From the NCBI GenBank assembly GCA_030065815.1, contig JASJCU010000004.1, forward strand, positions 1 to 51,881: 51,881 nt of DNA, written 5' to 3'. Of this stretch, positions 1 through 8,770 are shown in pieces (the first letter of the stretch is position 1; each line of letters opens with the position of its first letter). Both the position numbers and the translations under genes were made by a program. Below the pieces are notes generated by a model. It did not search any database. It was not told where the DNA came from and was given only the letters and a program-made list of their open reading frames with translations. The DNA comes from Gammaproteobacteria bacterium (GTDB lineage: Bacteria; Pseudomonadota; Gammaproteobacteria; Chromatiales; Chromatiaceae).

Positions 1-218
1 TTGATCGAACGTGGCGACGGCGACCTCGATCACAGCGCACTGATCCGCCTGCTGCGCGACTAGCTGCCTGTTGCGTGGCCATGACGTTCGCCCCAAGCCG
101 GCGCGACAACGGCGGCGCCGGCCGCAGGTGCTCCGAATGCCCACGCAACAGGCAGCTAGTCGCGCAGCAGGCGGATCAGTGCGCTGTGATCGAGGTCGCC
201 GTCGCCACGTTCGATCAA
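1..218. repeat. Perfect inverted repeat, 78-bp arms, at the window edge
   Basis: Bases 1-78 are the exact reverse complement of bases 141-218, with a 62-bp spacer (79-140). The right arm covers the last 20 codons and stop of the reductase gene at 156-1049 on the minus strand. The left arm therefore encodes the same C-terminus and stop on the plus strand. The first mismatch is on the spacer side at 79 versus 140; the left arm may continue beyond base 1. The arms are too long and perfect for a terminator. A fold-back or chimeric contig end is the simplest explanation, and a genuine inverted duplication is the alternative. Confidence 0.95.
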
Positions 219-1049
219 CCTGGCGTACAGGTCACGGCCGAGCTCGGTCGCCGGCAGCGGCTGGTCGAGCAGGGCGCCGAGCTCGCAGGCCTGGCGCATG
301 TCCTTGTGCTGGGTCGTGACCCGCGCGCCGGGCGCGAAGCGCCGCGCGATCATGCGCTCGCCGTGGACCTCGAGGATGCGTGAGCCGGCGAAGCCGCCGA
401 GCAGGGCCTGGCGCACCCGCCCGGGATCGACGCCGGCGGCCTCGACCAGCGCCAGCGCCTCGGCGACGGCGCCGATGGTGAGGCCGACGATGATCTGGTT
501 CGCGGCCTTGGCGACCTGGCCGGCGCCGACGCCACCGACGTGGGTGAAGGTCTTGCCGAGGGTCTCGAACAGCGGCCGCGCCCTCGCGATCGCGGCATTG
601 CCGCCGCCGGCCATGATCGTCAGGCTGGCATCGATCGCGCCGATCTCGCCGCCCGACACCGGGGCGTCGACATAGTCCACGCCGTGTTCGGCGACGCGCG
701 CCGCGATGTCACGCGTCGCCATGACCGCGGTCGTGCCCATGTCGATCACCAGGCTGCCGGCGGCCAGGCCCGCGGCGAGACCGTCGTCGCCGAACAGCAC
801 CTGCTCGACCGCCGCGGTGTCGGCCAGCATCAGCACGACGATGTCGGCGTGCGCGGCCAGCTCGGCGGGCGTCGCACAGACCGTGGTCCCGGCATGCGCC
901 TGGCGTTCGGCGACCGCGCGCGTGCGGTTCCACAATGCCAGCGTCGCGCCGGCGGCGTGCAGGTGGCCGGCCATCGGCCGGCCCATCAGGCCGAGCCCGG
1001 CGAAACCGATGCGCCAGCCGCGCAGCGCCTGGCCGTCAGCGCCCGCCAT
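156..1049 (-). CDS. NAD(P)-dependent 3-hydroxyisobutyrate dehydrogenase / 2-hydroxy-3-oxopropionate reductase family
   Basis: A 297-residue beta-hydroxyacid dehydrogenase, the usual family length. The Rossmann motif GLGLMG lies at residues 18-23, the substrate-binding DAPVSGG at 128-134, and the catalytic lysine is K181 in KAANQIIVG. The family interconverts 3-hydroxy acids and semialdehydes such as hydroxyisobutyrate, tartronate semialdehyde or malonate semialdehyde. The substrate cannot be read from sequence, and this copy is clearly different from the glxR paralogue at 9189-10073. Its ATG overlaps the stop of the upstream GlcG-like gene (TGATG), so the two are translationally coupled. Its 3' end lies in the right arm of the terminal inverted repeat. 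Confidence 0.88.
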   Translation of the reverse strand: MAGADGQALRGWRIGFAGLGLMGRPMAGHLHAAGATLALWNRTRAVAERQAHAGTTVCATPAELAAHADIVVLMLADTAAVEQVLFGDDGLAAGLAAGSLVIDMGTTAVMATRDIAARVAEHGVDYVDAPVSGGEIGAIDASLTIMAGGGNAAIARARPLFETLGKTFTHVGGVGAGQVAKAANQIIVGLTIGAVAEALALVEAAGVDPGRVRQALLGGFAGSRILEVHGERMIARRFAPGARVTTQHKDMRQACELGALLDQPLPATELGRDLYARLIERGDGDLDHSALIRLLRD

Positions 1050-1489
1050 CAGGCTGGGCCCGCGTGCAGGCCGAGCGCCGCGACCGCGGCCAGCGCGCAG
1101 GCCTCGTCGAGGTCGGACGGTCCGCCGGCGACGCCGAGCGCGCCGACGATGCCGCCGTCGCCATCGCGCAGCAGCACACCGCCCGGCAGCGTGACGATGC
1201 GGCCGGCGGTCAGCGCGTGCAGGCCGTGGATGAAACCCTGTTGCTCGGCGTCCACGGCGAAGCGTTCGGCGAGTCGGCGCGAATCGACGCCCATCGCCAG
1301 CGCACCCCAGGCCTTGGCCTGGCAGATGTCGGCGCGCAGGAAAGACACCCCGTCCTGGCGCTGCAGCGCCTTGACGTGGCCGCCGCCGTCGAGCACCGCG
1401 GCGGCCAGCGGCGGCAGATCGCGCCGCGCCGCTTCGGCGAACACCTCGTCGATCAGGCGATTGGCCGCTTCGAGACCGATTTCATGCAT
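1049..1489 (-). CDS. GlcG/HbpS family (DUF336) protein
   Basis: A 146-residue protein of the GlcG/HbpS family, recognised by its layout: an N-terminal helix, a central AAVLDGGGHVKALQRQDG strand-turn region and a C-terminal GGIVGALGVAGG segment. Members accompany glycolate, propanediol and hydroxyacid catabolic genes, and some bind haem; the biochemical role is mostly unknown. I chose the ATG at 1489 over an in-frame ATG at 1525 because GGGGGA lies about 8 bases before it and family members begin with a helix like MHEIGLEAAN. It is upstream of, and overlaps, the reductase at 156-1049, so it probably serves the same hydroxyacid pathway. Confidence 0.8.
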   Translation of the reverse strand: MHEIGLEAANRLIDEVFAEAARRDLPPLAAAVLDGGGHVKALQRQDGVSFLRADICQAKAWGALAMGVDSRRLAERFAVDAEQQGFIHGLHALTAGRIVTLPGGVLLRDGDGGIVGALGVAGGPSDLDEACALAAVAALGLHAGPA

Positions 1490-1578
1490 GTTGGCTGTCC
1501 CCCGGGGTCGGTAATGACGCGGCAATTCAGCGCACGGCGCGAGCGCCGTGGGTTATCGCGGCGCCGCACCGCCGCGAC

Positions 1579-1584
1579 TATACT
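1579..1584 (+). promoter_or_regulatory. Candidate -10 element (TATACT) before the hydroxyacid dehydrogenase
   Basis: TATACT stands out in very GC-rich surroundings, 75 bases before the ATG at 1660 and pointing toward it. No convincing -35 hexamer is visible 17 bases upstream, so the call rests on one hexamer and its position. Confidence 0.35.
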
Positions 1585-1659
1585 GGCGGCCCGATGCGCG
1601 GCCGTCACGCACCGCCCCCGGCGCTGCGGTAGCCGCGCGCAACGACCCGGAACCGCACC

Positions 1660-2625
1660 ATGAACGACCGACCCGCCGTGCTCGTGACCCGCCGCCTGCC
1701 GGCCGCCGTCGAGGCCCGCCTGCAGCGTGACTACGCGCCGCGCCTGAACCTCGACGACCGCATCTTCGGCGCCGACGAGATCATCGAACTCGCGGCCGGT
1801 GTGATCGCCGTGATCCCGTGCCATACCGAGCGCCTGAGCGCCGACGTGATCGCCCGGCTGCCCGACAGCGTGCGCGCGATCTGCAGCTTTTCGGTCGGCC
1901 ACGACCACATCGATCTGGACGCCGCGCGTGCGCGCGGCATCGTCGTCACCAACACCCCGGACGTGCTCAGCAACGCGACCGCCGAGATCGCGATGCTGCT
2001 GCTGCTCGGCGCCGCGCGACGTGCCCACGAGGGCGCGCGGATGCTGCGCACCGATACCTGGGCGGACTGGAGCGCGATCGGTCAGCTCGGTATCGAGATC
2101 ACCGGCAAGCGCCTCGGCATCATCGGCATGGGCCGGGTCGGCCAGGTCATGGCACGGCGCGCGCGCGGCTTCGACATGCAGGTGCACTACTACAACCGCC
2201 GCCGCGTCGACCCGGACCTCGAGCACGGCGCCGTGTACCACGCCGAGCTCGACGACCTGCTGGCGCAGAGCCAGTTCCTGTCGATCCATTGCCCGGCGAC
2301 GCCGCAGACCCACCGGCTGCTCAACGCCGAGCGCATCGCCCGGCTGCCCGACGACGCGGTCGTCGTCAATACCGCGCGCGGCGCGGTCGTCGACGACGAT
2401 GCGCTGATCGCCGCGCTGCAATCGGGTCGGTTGTTCGCGGCCGGCCTCGACGTGTTCAACAACGAGCCGCAGATCGACCCGCGCTATCGCGAGCTCGACA
2501 ACGCCTTCCTGCTGCCGCACATCGGCAGCGCCGCGCGCGAGACCCGCGACGCGATGGGGTTCCGCGCGCTCGACAACCTCGATGCGATCGTCGCCGGCCG
2601 CGAGCCGCGCGACCGCCTGGCCTGA
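1660..2625 (+). CDS. D-2-hydroxyacid dehydrogenase (glyoxylate/hydroxypyruvate reductase type)
   Basis: A 321-residue NAD(P)-dependent D-isomer-specific 2-hydroxyacid dehydrogenase. The nucleotide-binding motif GMGRVG is at residues 156-161. The catalytic set is R240 (NTARGAVV), E269 (FNNEP) and H287 (LLPHIGS), all intact. Enzymes of this group reduce glyoxylate, hydroxypyruvate or related 2-oxo acids in the cytosol. Tartronate semialdehyde isomerises to hydroxypyruvate, so a role beside glxR (9189-10073) is reasonable but inferred. The gene is transcribed away from the GlcG-like pair. Confidence 0.88.
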   Translation: MNDRPAVLVTRRLPAAVEARLQRDYAPRLNLDDRIFGADEIIELAAGVIAVIPCHTERLSADVIARLPDSVRAICSFSVGHDHIDLDAARARGIVVTNTPDVLSNATAEIAMLLLLGAARRAHEGARMLRTDTWADWSAIGQLGIEITGKRLGIIGMGRVGQVMARRARGFDMQVHYYNRRRVDPDLEHGAVYHAELDDLLAQSQFLSIHCPATPQTHRLLNAERIARLPDDAVVVNTARGAVVDDDALIAALQSGRLFAAGLDVFNNEPQIDPRYRELDNAFLLPHIGSAARETRDAMGFRALDNLDAIVAGREPRDRLA

Positions 2626-2967
2626 TTCGCGGCACGGGTCGCGGCGCGCCACCGCGGCGCGAAGCCCGATCGGCAGCCAGCGGTCGGTGCGGCCCCTGGT
2701 GTCGGCACGAGCGCCCGCGCCAGACGGTTGAGTCCTTGGCCGGGCGCGAATCGCACACGACGCCGCCGTGTGCGCTGACCAGACCGGCATGGCCTGAGCC
2801 GGCGTGTCCGGTGGCAACCGCGCAGGGGCCGCGGGGCCTCGCGGGTCTGCGCGACAGTGGGCGGTGTCGGCCGAGACCACCGTGCCGGTCGTGCGACGCC
2901 GCGGCCAGCGGCCGATCGCAGGCGTGCGGCCGCGTACCGGGGTCGAGGATGGACGGGCCGCGTCGGC
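2626..2967. other. 342-bp non-coding stretch between convergent genes
   Basis: This lies between the plus-strand dehydrogenase and the end of the minus-strand TRAP/amidase operon. I see no convincing reading frame with a ribosome-binding site and no hairpin followed by a T-run. A short direct repeat of CGCGGCGCG near 2640-2665 is the only structure noticed. Confidence 0.5.
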
Positions 2968-3144
2968 TCAGGCGTCGTCGTTGTCGGGCTTGTTGCGCAG
3001 CGACTTCCAGAAGTCGTAGGCCGCGAGCAGCAGCACGAAGGTGATGACGACGATCAGGTCGATCTCGGGCACGAACCAGGCGACCACGCCGAGGAACGCC
3101 ACCAGTGTCGCCAGTGCCAACACGGCCATGATCTTGTCTGTCAT
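2968..3144 (-). CDS. Small membrane protein, 58 residues, last gene of the TRAP/amidase operon
   Basis: A 58-residue protein with two hydrophobic stretches (about residues 5-24 and 28-43) followed by a charged tail (DFWKSLRNKPDNDDA). The ATG at 3144 has GGTGGG six bases upstream, and the gene begins 32 bases after the amidase stop. That good ribosome-binding site and its place in the operon make it a likely real gene. I do not recognise a family. By context it could be an accessory of the TRAP transporter encoded upstream, which is inference only. Confidence 0.65.
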   Translation of the reverse strand: MTDKIMAVLALATLVAFLGVVAWFVPEIDLIVVITFVLLLAAYDFWKSLRNKPDNDDA

Positions 3145-3176
3145 CGTCTGCCCACCTGCATTGCCATCGCGCGGGC

Positions 3177-4538
3177 TCAGGCGCCCGCCGCCAGTGAATG
3201 GACCAGCCAGCGCGCGCTGCGCAGCAGCTGGCCGTCGTTGAAGCGTGGTCCGACCAGCTGCACGCCGATCGGCAGGCCGTTGGCCCCGGTCAGCAGCGGC
3301 ACGCTGACGGCCGGTACGCCGAGCAGCGTCCACAGGCTGTTGAACGCCGCGCTGCCGGTGCTGCCGAGGCCGGCCGGCGCCTCGCCGGGCGCGGCCGGCG
3401 TCACGATCGCATCGTAGCGCGCGAACACCTCTTCGAGGCCGGCATACAGCGGCTCGCGCCAGTCCAGTGCGGCGAGGTAGTCGCTGGCGCCGATCGTGCG
3501 TCCCTCGTCGATCGCGGCGCGTGTCTCGGCGGCCAGGCGGTCGGCGCCGCGATCGTGGTAGCGCCGCAGGTTGTGCGCCATCTCGGCCAGCATGATGCGG
3601 CGGTGCGCGACCGCCGCCTCGGCGAAGATGTCCGGTAGTTCCACCTCGTCGCAGCGGTCGCCGAGCGCGTCGACCAGTTCGGCAAAGCCCTCGGCGCAGT
3701 CCGGCGCGATCTCGCCCCATGCCGGCGTGCGCACGAACGCGAACTGCGGTGCGACCGGCGGCGCGCTGCTGGCGATGTCGAGCAGGCGCGGCGCGGCGCG
3801 TGGCGTCGTGTCCGGGTCGCCGGGATCGTCGCCGGCCAGGACCTCGGTCAGCAGCGCGACGTCCTCGATCGTGCGCGCGAACGTACCGATGGTGTCGAGG
3901 CGGCGCGACGTGCGCAGCACGCCGCTGCGCGGGACCAGGCCGAAGCTCGGCTTGAAGCCGACGACACCGCAGAACGACGCCGGGCGGATCACCGAGCCGC
4001 CGGTCTGCGTACCGATCGCCAGCGGGACCATGCCGCTGGCGACCGCGGCCGCCGACCCCGACGACGAGCCGCCCGGGGTGCGGCTGGTGTCGTGCGGGTT
4101 GCGGGTCGCCGCCGGGGCCAGGTACGCGCATTCGGTGGTCGCGGTCTTGCCGGCGATCAGCGCGCCGGCGGCGCGCAGCCGGCGCACCAGCCACGCGTCC
4201 TCGTCCGGCTGGCGGCCGGCATCCAGCGGGTTGCCGTTCTCGGTCGGCATGTCACGGGTGTCGACGATGTCCTTGATGCCGACCGGCAGGCCGTGCAGCG
4301 CGCCGGGCGCGCCGCCGGACTGGCGGTGGCCGTCGAGCATCTCGGCCTGGCGGCGTACGTAGTCGGCGTCGAGATGGGTCCAGGCGCGGATCTCGCTGTC
4401 GCGTTCGGCGATGCGTCGCAGGCACGCGTCGGCCAGCTCGCTCGCGCGCAGCGCACCGTCGGCGAGCCGGTCGCGTGCGTCCAGCGCCGGCAGCGCGGCC
4501 GGATCGCCGGCGATCGTCGACAGTGCCTCAGCGGCCAT
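3177..4538 (-). CDS. Amidase-signature hydrolase, malonamidase-like
   Basis: A 453-residue amidase-signature enzyme with the full Ser-cisSer-Lys triad: K89 (VGIKD), S158 (GGSSSGS) and S182 (GTQTGGSVIRPA). The K-to-S spacings (69 and 24 residues) equal those known for malonamidase E2 of Bradyrhizobium (K62, S131, S155). As I recall that protein, the surrounding motifs are also close. Malonamidase converts malonamate to malonate and ammonia. Because a complete malonate pathway lies 9 kb away, a malonamate-type substrate is attractive but unproven; other small amides are possible. The start overlaps the DctM gene by 11 bases, and GGAG precedes the ATG. No signal peptide, so cytosolic. Confidence 0.85.
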   Translation of the reverse strand: MAAEALSTIAGDPAALPALDARDRLADGALRASELADACLRRIAERDSEIRAWTHLDADYVRRQAEMLDGHRQSGGAPGALHGLPVGIKDIVDTRDMPTENGNPLDAGRQPDEDAWLVRRLRAAGALIAGKTATTECAYLAPAATRNPHDTSRTPGGSSSGSAAAVASGMVPLAIGTQTGGSVIRPASFCGVVGFKPSFGLVPRSGVLRTSRRLDTIGTFARTIEDVALLTEVLAGDDPGDPDTTPRAAPRLLDIASSAPPVAPQFAFVRTPAWGEIAPDCAEGFAELVDALGDRCDEVELPDIFAEAAVAHRRIMLAEMAHNLRRYHDRGADRLAAETRAAIDEGRTIGASDYLAALDWREPLYAGLEEVFARYDAIVTPAAPGEAPAGLGSTGSAAFNSLWTLLGVPAVSVPLLTGANGLPIGVQLVGPRFNDGQLLRSARWLVHSLAAGA

Positions 4539-5952
4539 AGATCTGCTCCGGCAGCCATTGTGTGATGGCCGGCACGTTGTACAGGATGACCATCGCCACC
4601 AGCACCATCGCCAGGTACGGGTAGTTGCCCTTGAAGATCTGGTTCAGATGCACGTGCGGTGGCGCTATCCCCTTGAGGTAATACGCCGACATCGCCATCG
4701 GTGGTGTCAGGAACGAGGTCTGCAGGTTCAGCGCGACCAGCACGCCGAAGAACAGCGGGTCGATGCCGAAGTGCGGCAGCAGCGGCAGGAAGATCGGCAC
4801 GAAGATGATGATGATCTCCGACCACTCCAGCGGCCAGCCGAGCAGGAAGATGATCAGCTGCGCCATGATCAGGAACGTGACCGGCGAGATGTCGAGGCCG
4901 GTCACGAACTCGCTAATGATCTGTTCGCCGCCGAGGTACGAGAACACCGACGAGAAGGTCCAGGAGCCGACGAACAGCCAGCACACCATCGCCGTCGTGC
5001 GCACCGTCAGGTAGACCGACTCGCGCAGCCGCTGCCACGTGAACGCGCGGTAGACGAAGGTCAGTAGCAGTCCGCCGAGGGCGCCCATCGCGGCCGCCTC
5101 CGACGGCGTCGCCAGGCCGAACAGGATCGCGCCCAGTACCGCCAGGATCAGGAACGCCAGCGGGAAGAACGAGGTCAGCACCTGGATCACGATCTCGCCG
5201 ACCGAGTACTCGCCGACCTCCTCCTTGGTCGGTTTCGGCGCCAGCTGCGGTTGCAGCGTCGCACGGCTGACGACGTAGATCATGTACAGACCGGCCAGCA
5301 GCAGGCCCGGGAACAGCGCGCCGGCGTACAGCTTGACGATCGACACGCCCGATGCCGCCGCGTACACGATCAACATGATCGACGGCGGGATCAGGATGCC
5401 GAGGGTTCCGCCGGCGCAGATCACGCCGGACGCGAGACTGGTGTCGTAGCGCGCCTTAAGCATCGCCGGGAACGCCAGCAGGCCCATCAGCGTGACGACC
5501 GCGCCGACGATACCGGTCGCGGTCGCGAACAGTGTGCAGGTGATCAGCGCGGCGACCGCCATCGAGCCGGGGATGTGGCGCGCGGCGATGTTCAGCGTAT
5601 GGAACAGGCGCGCGACGATGTTGGCGCGCTCGACGATGTAGCCCATGAACAGGAACAGCGGTACCGCGGTGAGCACGTCGTTGGCCATGACCGAGTAGGT
5701 CTGGTTGACGAACAGATCGAATATCCGGTTGTTGAACAGGCCGTCGATCCACAGTCCGCTGCGTTCCCAGAAATCCGGATCGCTCTTCTCGATCGCGCGG
5801 TCGTAGGCGCGCCACATCCGGTCGGGGTCGAAGTACGCGTAATAGCCGAACATGATGCCCATGGCCATCAGCGTGAACGCGACCGGGAAGCCGAGCAGGA
5901 TGATGAACAGGAAGATCGCGAGCATGCTCAGCGCGACGATGGGATCAGACAT
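4528..5952 (-). CDS. dctM: TRAP transporter large permease (DctM family)
   Basis: A 474-residue polytopic membrane protein with the DctM signature regions: an N-terminal GFPVAFTLMAMG segment, TATGIVGAVVTLMGLLAFP, and GGTLGILIPPSIMLIVYA. This is the sodium-driven transport subunit that receives solute from the periplasmic binding protein. It has an extra loop of roughly 45 residues after the first helix (DPDRMWRAYDRAIEKSDPDF and beyond), as in the subgroup paired with larger DctQ proteins. The gene overlaps the downstream amidase by 11 bases, so amidase substrate uptake and hydrolysis are probably coupled. The ATG is preceded by GGAG. It follows DctQ after a 256-base gap. Confidence 0.93.
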   Translation of the reverse strand: MSDPIVALSMLAIFLFIILLGFPVAFTLMAMGIMFGYYAYFDPDRMWRAYDRAIEKSDPDFWERSGLWIDGLFNNRIFDLFVNQTYSVMANDVLTAVPLFLFMGYIVERANIVARLFHTLNIAARHIPGSMAVAALITCTLFATATGIVGAVVTLMGLLAFPAMLKARYDTSLASGVICAGGTLGILIPPSIMLIVYAAASGVSIVKLYAGALFPGLLLAGLYMIYVVSRATLQPQLAPKPTKEEVGEYSVGEIVIQVLTSFFPLAFLILAVLGAILFGLATPSEAAAMGALGGLLLTFVYRAFTWQRLRESVYLTVRTTAMVCWLFVGSWTFSSVFSYLGGEQIISEFVTGLDISPVTFLIMAQLIIFLLGWPLEWSEIIIIFVPIFLPLLPHFGIDPLFFGVLVALNLQTSFLTPPMAMSAYYLKGIAPPHVHLNQIFKGNYPYLAMVLVAMVILYNVPAITQWLPEQIYGR

Positions 5953-6208
5953 TTACGTACTCCGTACAGGTGACCCTTGCGGATCCGGCATGGCCAGACC
6001 GGTTCGATGCGCTTAGCGGCGGGATGACCCGCCCGTTGCGAGGACCGCAGTGCCGCAGCGAGACGGCCTGGCACTGCCCTGCGGGTTGGCCGCTGCGCAC
6101 CCGTTGGATGCCGCGCGATTGATGCGCGGAGGCCATTGCCGGCATGCCGCGGCGTGTGCCGGGCGCGCCGCGAACGACGCCGTTGGCGGTGGTTGGCGTC
6201 ACGGCGTG

Positions 6209-6853
6209 CTAGCGCTCCAGGTCGTCTTTGTATTCGTCTCTGAGACCGCGGCCGTCCTCGCGTGCTGCGCCGCGGACGAAGTGACCGGGGCCGACGCCCT
6301 TCTGCTTGGCCATCTGGATCTCGGTCTCCTCGACGTCCTCGGCGGCGATCAGCCACTCACCGGTGCGCAGGCACAGGATCGCGCGAAACACCTGCGCGAC
6401 GCCCTGGATGAACAGCAGGATGCCGGCGGCGACGATCACGGATTTGAACTGGAAGATAGGGATGCCGGCCGGGCTGTTGACACTGACCTCGAGGTAGCGC
6501 CACGAGCGTTCGGCGTACTTCCAGCCGGAGATGATCAGCGCCAGCACGCCGGGGAAGAAGAAGATGAAGTAGAGGGTGAGCTCGACCTTGGCCTGGGTGC
6601 GCGGCTTCCACAGCCGGTATATGAAGTCGCCGCGCACGTGGCCACCGCGCGACAGCGTGTAGGCCCCACCCATCATGAACAGCGTGCCGTAGGTGATGTA
6701 CGACAGGTCGAAGGCCCAGCTGGTCGGGGCATTGAAGCCGTAACGCACCAGCACCTCGTAGCCGACGCCGATCGACATGACCAGGATCAGCCACGCGAAG
6801 GCCTTGCCGAACCAGGCGGACAGGCGGTCGGCGAACTGGATGTAACCGAGCAT
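6209..6853 (-). CDS. dctQ: TRAP transporter small permease (DctQ family)
   Basis: A 214-residue inner-membrane protein with four predicted helices, of the larger DctQ subgroup. The helices fall near residues 18-35, 50-68, 92-110 and 133-155, followed by a hydrophilic C-terminal tail of about 50 residues. It pairs with the large permease at 4528-5952. GAGGGG sits eight bases before the ATG at 6853. A 256-base gap (5953-6208) separates it from dctM; no gene is visible there on either strand. Confidence 0.88.
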   Translation of the reverse strand: MLGYIQFADRLSAWFGKAFAWLILVMSIGVGYEVLVRYGFNAPTSWAFDLSYITYGTLFMMGGAYTLSRGGHVRGDFIYRLWKPRTQAKVELTLYFIFFFPGVLALIISGWKYAERSWRYLEVSVNSPAGIPIFQFKSVIVAAGILLFIQGVAQVFRAILCLRTGEWLIAAEDVEETEIQMAKQKGVGPGHFVRGAAREDGRGLRDEYKDDLER

Positions 6854-7029
6854 CGGGGATCCCCTCAGTGTGTTCCGGCACCGGCCGTTGACGAAGTGAC
6901 AGTCATGTTACCAGCCGGCGCGTTGGCGGGGCAGGCGCGGGCCGGCGCCGGACTGTCCTTTGTCGACGGTCTGCGCTAGCGGCACCGGCCCGCCGTGCGC
7001 GGCGGACCGGTGCGCTCACGCGACCGGGA

Positions 7030-8199
7030 TCAGAGCTTGAGCTTGCCCGGGAAGTAGTGGTCGTAGGCCAGCGCGTAGTCCGGCGAGTTCATGAGCTCGT
7101 AGAACACGACCCGCTCGACCCACGCCCGCTGGCTGTCGAGCACCTTCTTCATGAACGCATCCTTCTCCAGGGTCGGGATGATCTCGTCCCAGGCCTTGAT
7201 CTGTGCACCGAGGATGTCCTTCGACGTGCGGTGTACGGTCACGCCCTCGTCGGCCTGCAGCTCCATCAGGTCCTTCGAGTAGTTGTCCATCGCGATCGCG
7301 GTGTTCGCGGTACTGGCCGCCTCGACGCCGTGCTCGAGGATCGCGCGCAGGTCGGGTTCGAGGTCTTCCATGAAGTCCTTGTTGAACAGGAACTCGAAGC
7401 TCTCACTGGCCTGGTGGTACGACGACAGGTAGTAGTTCTTGGCGACGTCCTGTGCGCCGAAGCGGCGGTCGGACGACGGGTTGTTGAACTCGAACGCATC
7501 GATGACGCCGCGCTCCATCGCCGGGACGATCTCGCCGCCCGGCAGCTGCGCGACGCTCATGCCCATGCGCTGCAGCAGGTCGGCGGCGAGGCCGACGGTA
7601 CGGTACTTGAAGCCCTTGAGCTGATCGGCCTTCGTGACCTCGCCCTTGAACCAACCGAACGGCTGGGCCGGCATCGGGAAGCCGAGCAGGCCGATCACGT
7701 TCAGGCCCATGATGTCCTGCGTCAGCTCGCGGTACAGTTCCCTGCCGCCGCCGCCGTTGAACCAGGCCAGCATCGTCGTCGCGCTGCCGCCGAACACCGG
7801 GCCGGTGCCGAACAGCGACGCGGCCTTGTTCTTGCCGTACCAGTACACCGGCACCGAGTGCGCGGCGTCGAGCACGCCGTCGTTGACCGCGTCCATGACC
7901 TGGAACGCCTTGACCACGGCGCCGGCCGGCAGCAGGTCGATCTTCAGGCGCCCGCCCGACATCTTCTCGACGCGCTCGACGTACTGGCGGGCGAAGTCCA
8001 TCCAGATGTCGGCGGCCGGCCACGACGTCTGCATCTTGACGACCTTGGGGGCCGCGGCCGTGACCACGGCCGGGGCGCCGGTGATACCGGCCGTGACGCC
8101 GGCCGCGGCGGCGGCCAGGCCGCCCTTGAGGAACTTGCGGCGGCCGCTGGCTTCCGGCGCGCTGCTCGCTACCTCAGGTTTCTTTGTTGTGTCGCTCAT
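7030..8199 (-). CDS. dctP: TRAP transporter solute-binding protein (DctP family) with Tat-type signal
   Basis: A 389-residue periplasmic solute receptor. The N-terminus carries a twin-arginine signal (GRRKFLKGG, then an Ala/Gly-rich hydrophobic stretch) and cleavage probably follows the VTAAAP region. The mature part has DctP features such as KVVKMQTSW at its start, WYGKNKAASLF, and a central EFNNPSSD segment typical of the branch that binds mono- and dicarboxylates. I chose the ATG at 8199 because AGGAGG lies six bases upstream; in-frame codons further out encode arginine-rich sequence with no domain. The ligand is unknown. The amidase in the same operon suggests an amide or amidated acid. 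Confidence 0.9.
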   Translation of the reverse strand: MSDTTKKPEVASSAPEASGRRKFLKGGLAAAAAGVTAGITGAPAVVTAAAPKVVKMQTSWPAADIWMDFARQYVERVEKMSGGRLKIDLLPAGAVVKAFQVMDAVNDGVLDAAHSVPVYWYGKNKAASLFGTGPVFGGSATTMLAWFNGGGGRELYRELTQDIMGLNVIGLLGFPMPAQPFGWFKGEVTKADQLKGFKYRTVGLAADLLQRMGMSVAQLPGGEIVPAMERGVIDAFEFNNPSSDRRFGAQDVAKNYYLSSYHQASESFEFLFNKDFMEDLEPDLRAILEHGVEAASTANTAIAMDNYSKDLMELQADEGVTVHRTSKDILGAQIKAWDEIIPTLEKDAFMKKVLDSQRAWVERVVFYELMNSPDYALAYDHYFPGKLKL

Positions 8200-8770
8200 C
8201 AGGATCCTCCTGTCTCTCTTGCTGTTGTGGATGCCGAGCGGGCGGCATCGCTGTGTCGGGTGGCCATGACGCCATGCTTCGCTGTGGCGCGGCCACGGGC
8301 CGGGCGCGCGCCTGACGTCGTCAATAACCCCCAATCCTTCGCCGTTGCCGTCCCGAACGGACCGCGACCGCTGCCGTCGCCGGCCCGGTCGCAAGCCGGC
8401 GGACGTGGCGCTGTCGTCTGTTCCTTCCCGGGGGATGGCAATCATCGGCCGGTTGCCCGACCGCTGTCGTTATCGTTATCACCGGCGACCGCCGGCGCCG
8501 GGCGTATTGCCGCCTGTCGCCTGCCGGCCGCTGGCCGTTGCATCGGGCAAGTATAGCCACAGTCGTCGCGCTAGGGCCGGTCGACGCCGCGCCGGGTTCC
8601 GCGGCGGCGCCGTTCAGCGGCCGAGCCGCCGCGTGCCTCCGGGTAGCGCCGCGGCATCCGCGATGCGGTGGCGCCGGTCTCTAGTCCGGGTTCGCCGGGC
8701 TCTGCCCGTCGCGCCGTGCCCGGTGCGTTTCCGGACGCCAAAGCGGCGCGCTGCGTCGCCTGCCGGGACA
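8200..8770. other. 571-bp non-coding region upstream of the TRAP operon
   Basis: This contains the 5' region of the minus-strand dctP operon and the 3' flank of the OsmC gene. No supportable gene was found. A dyad TGACG-T-CGTCA at 8313-8323, about 115 bases before dctP, is a possible operator. TA-rich islands at 8335 (minus strand TTATTGACG) and around 8467-8480 could hold promoter elements, but none is a convincing -35/-10 pair. Confidence 0.45.

Noticed and set aside
1-218. Rho-independent terminator for the reductase gene
   Set aside because: The arms are 78 bp with a 62-base spacer, include coding sequence and lack a T-run.
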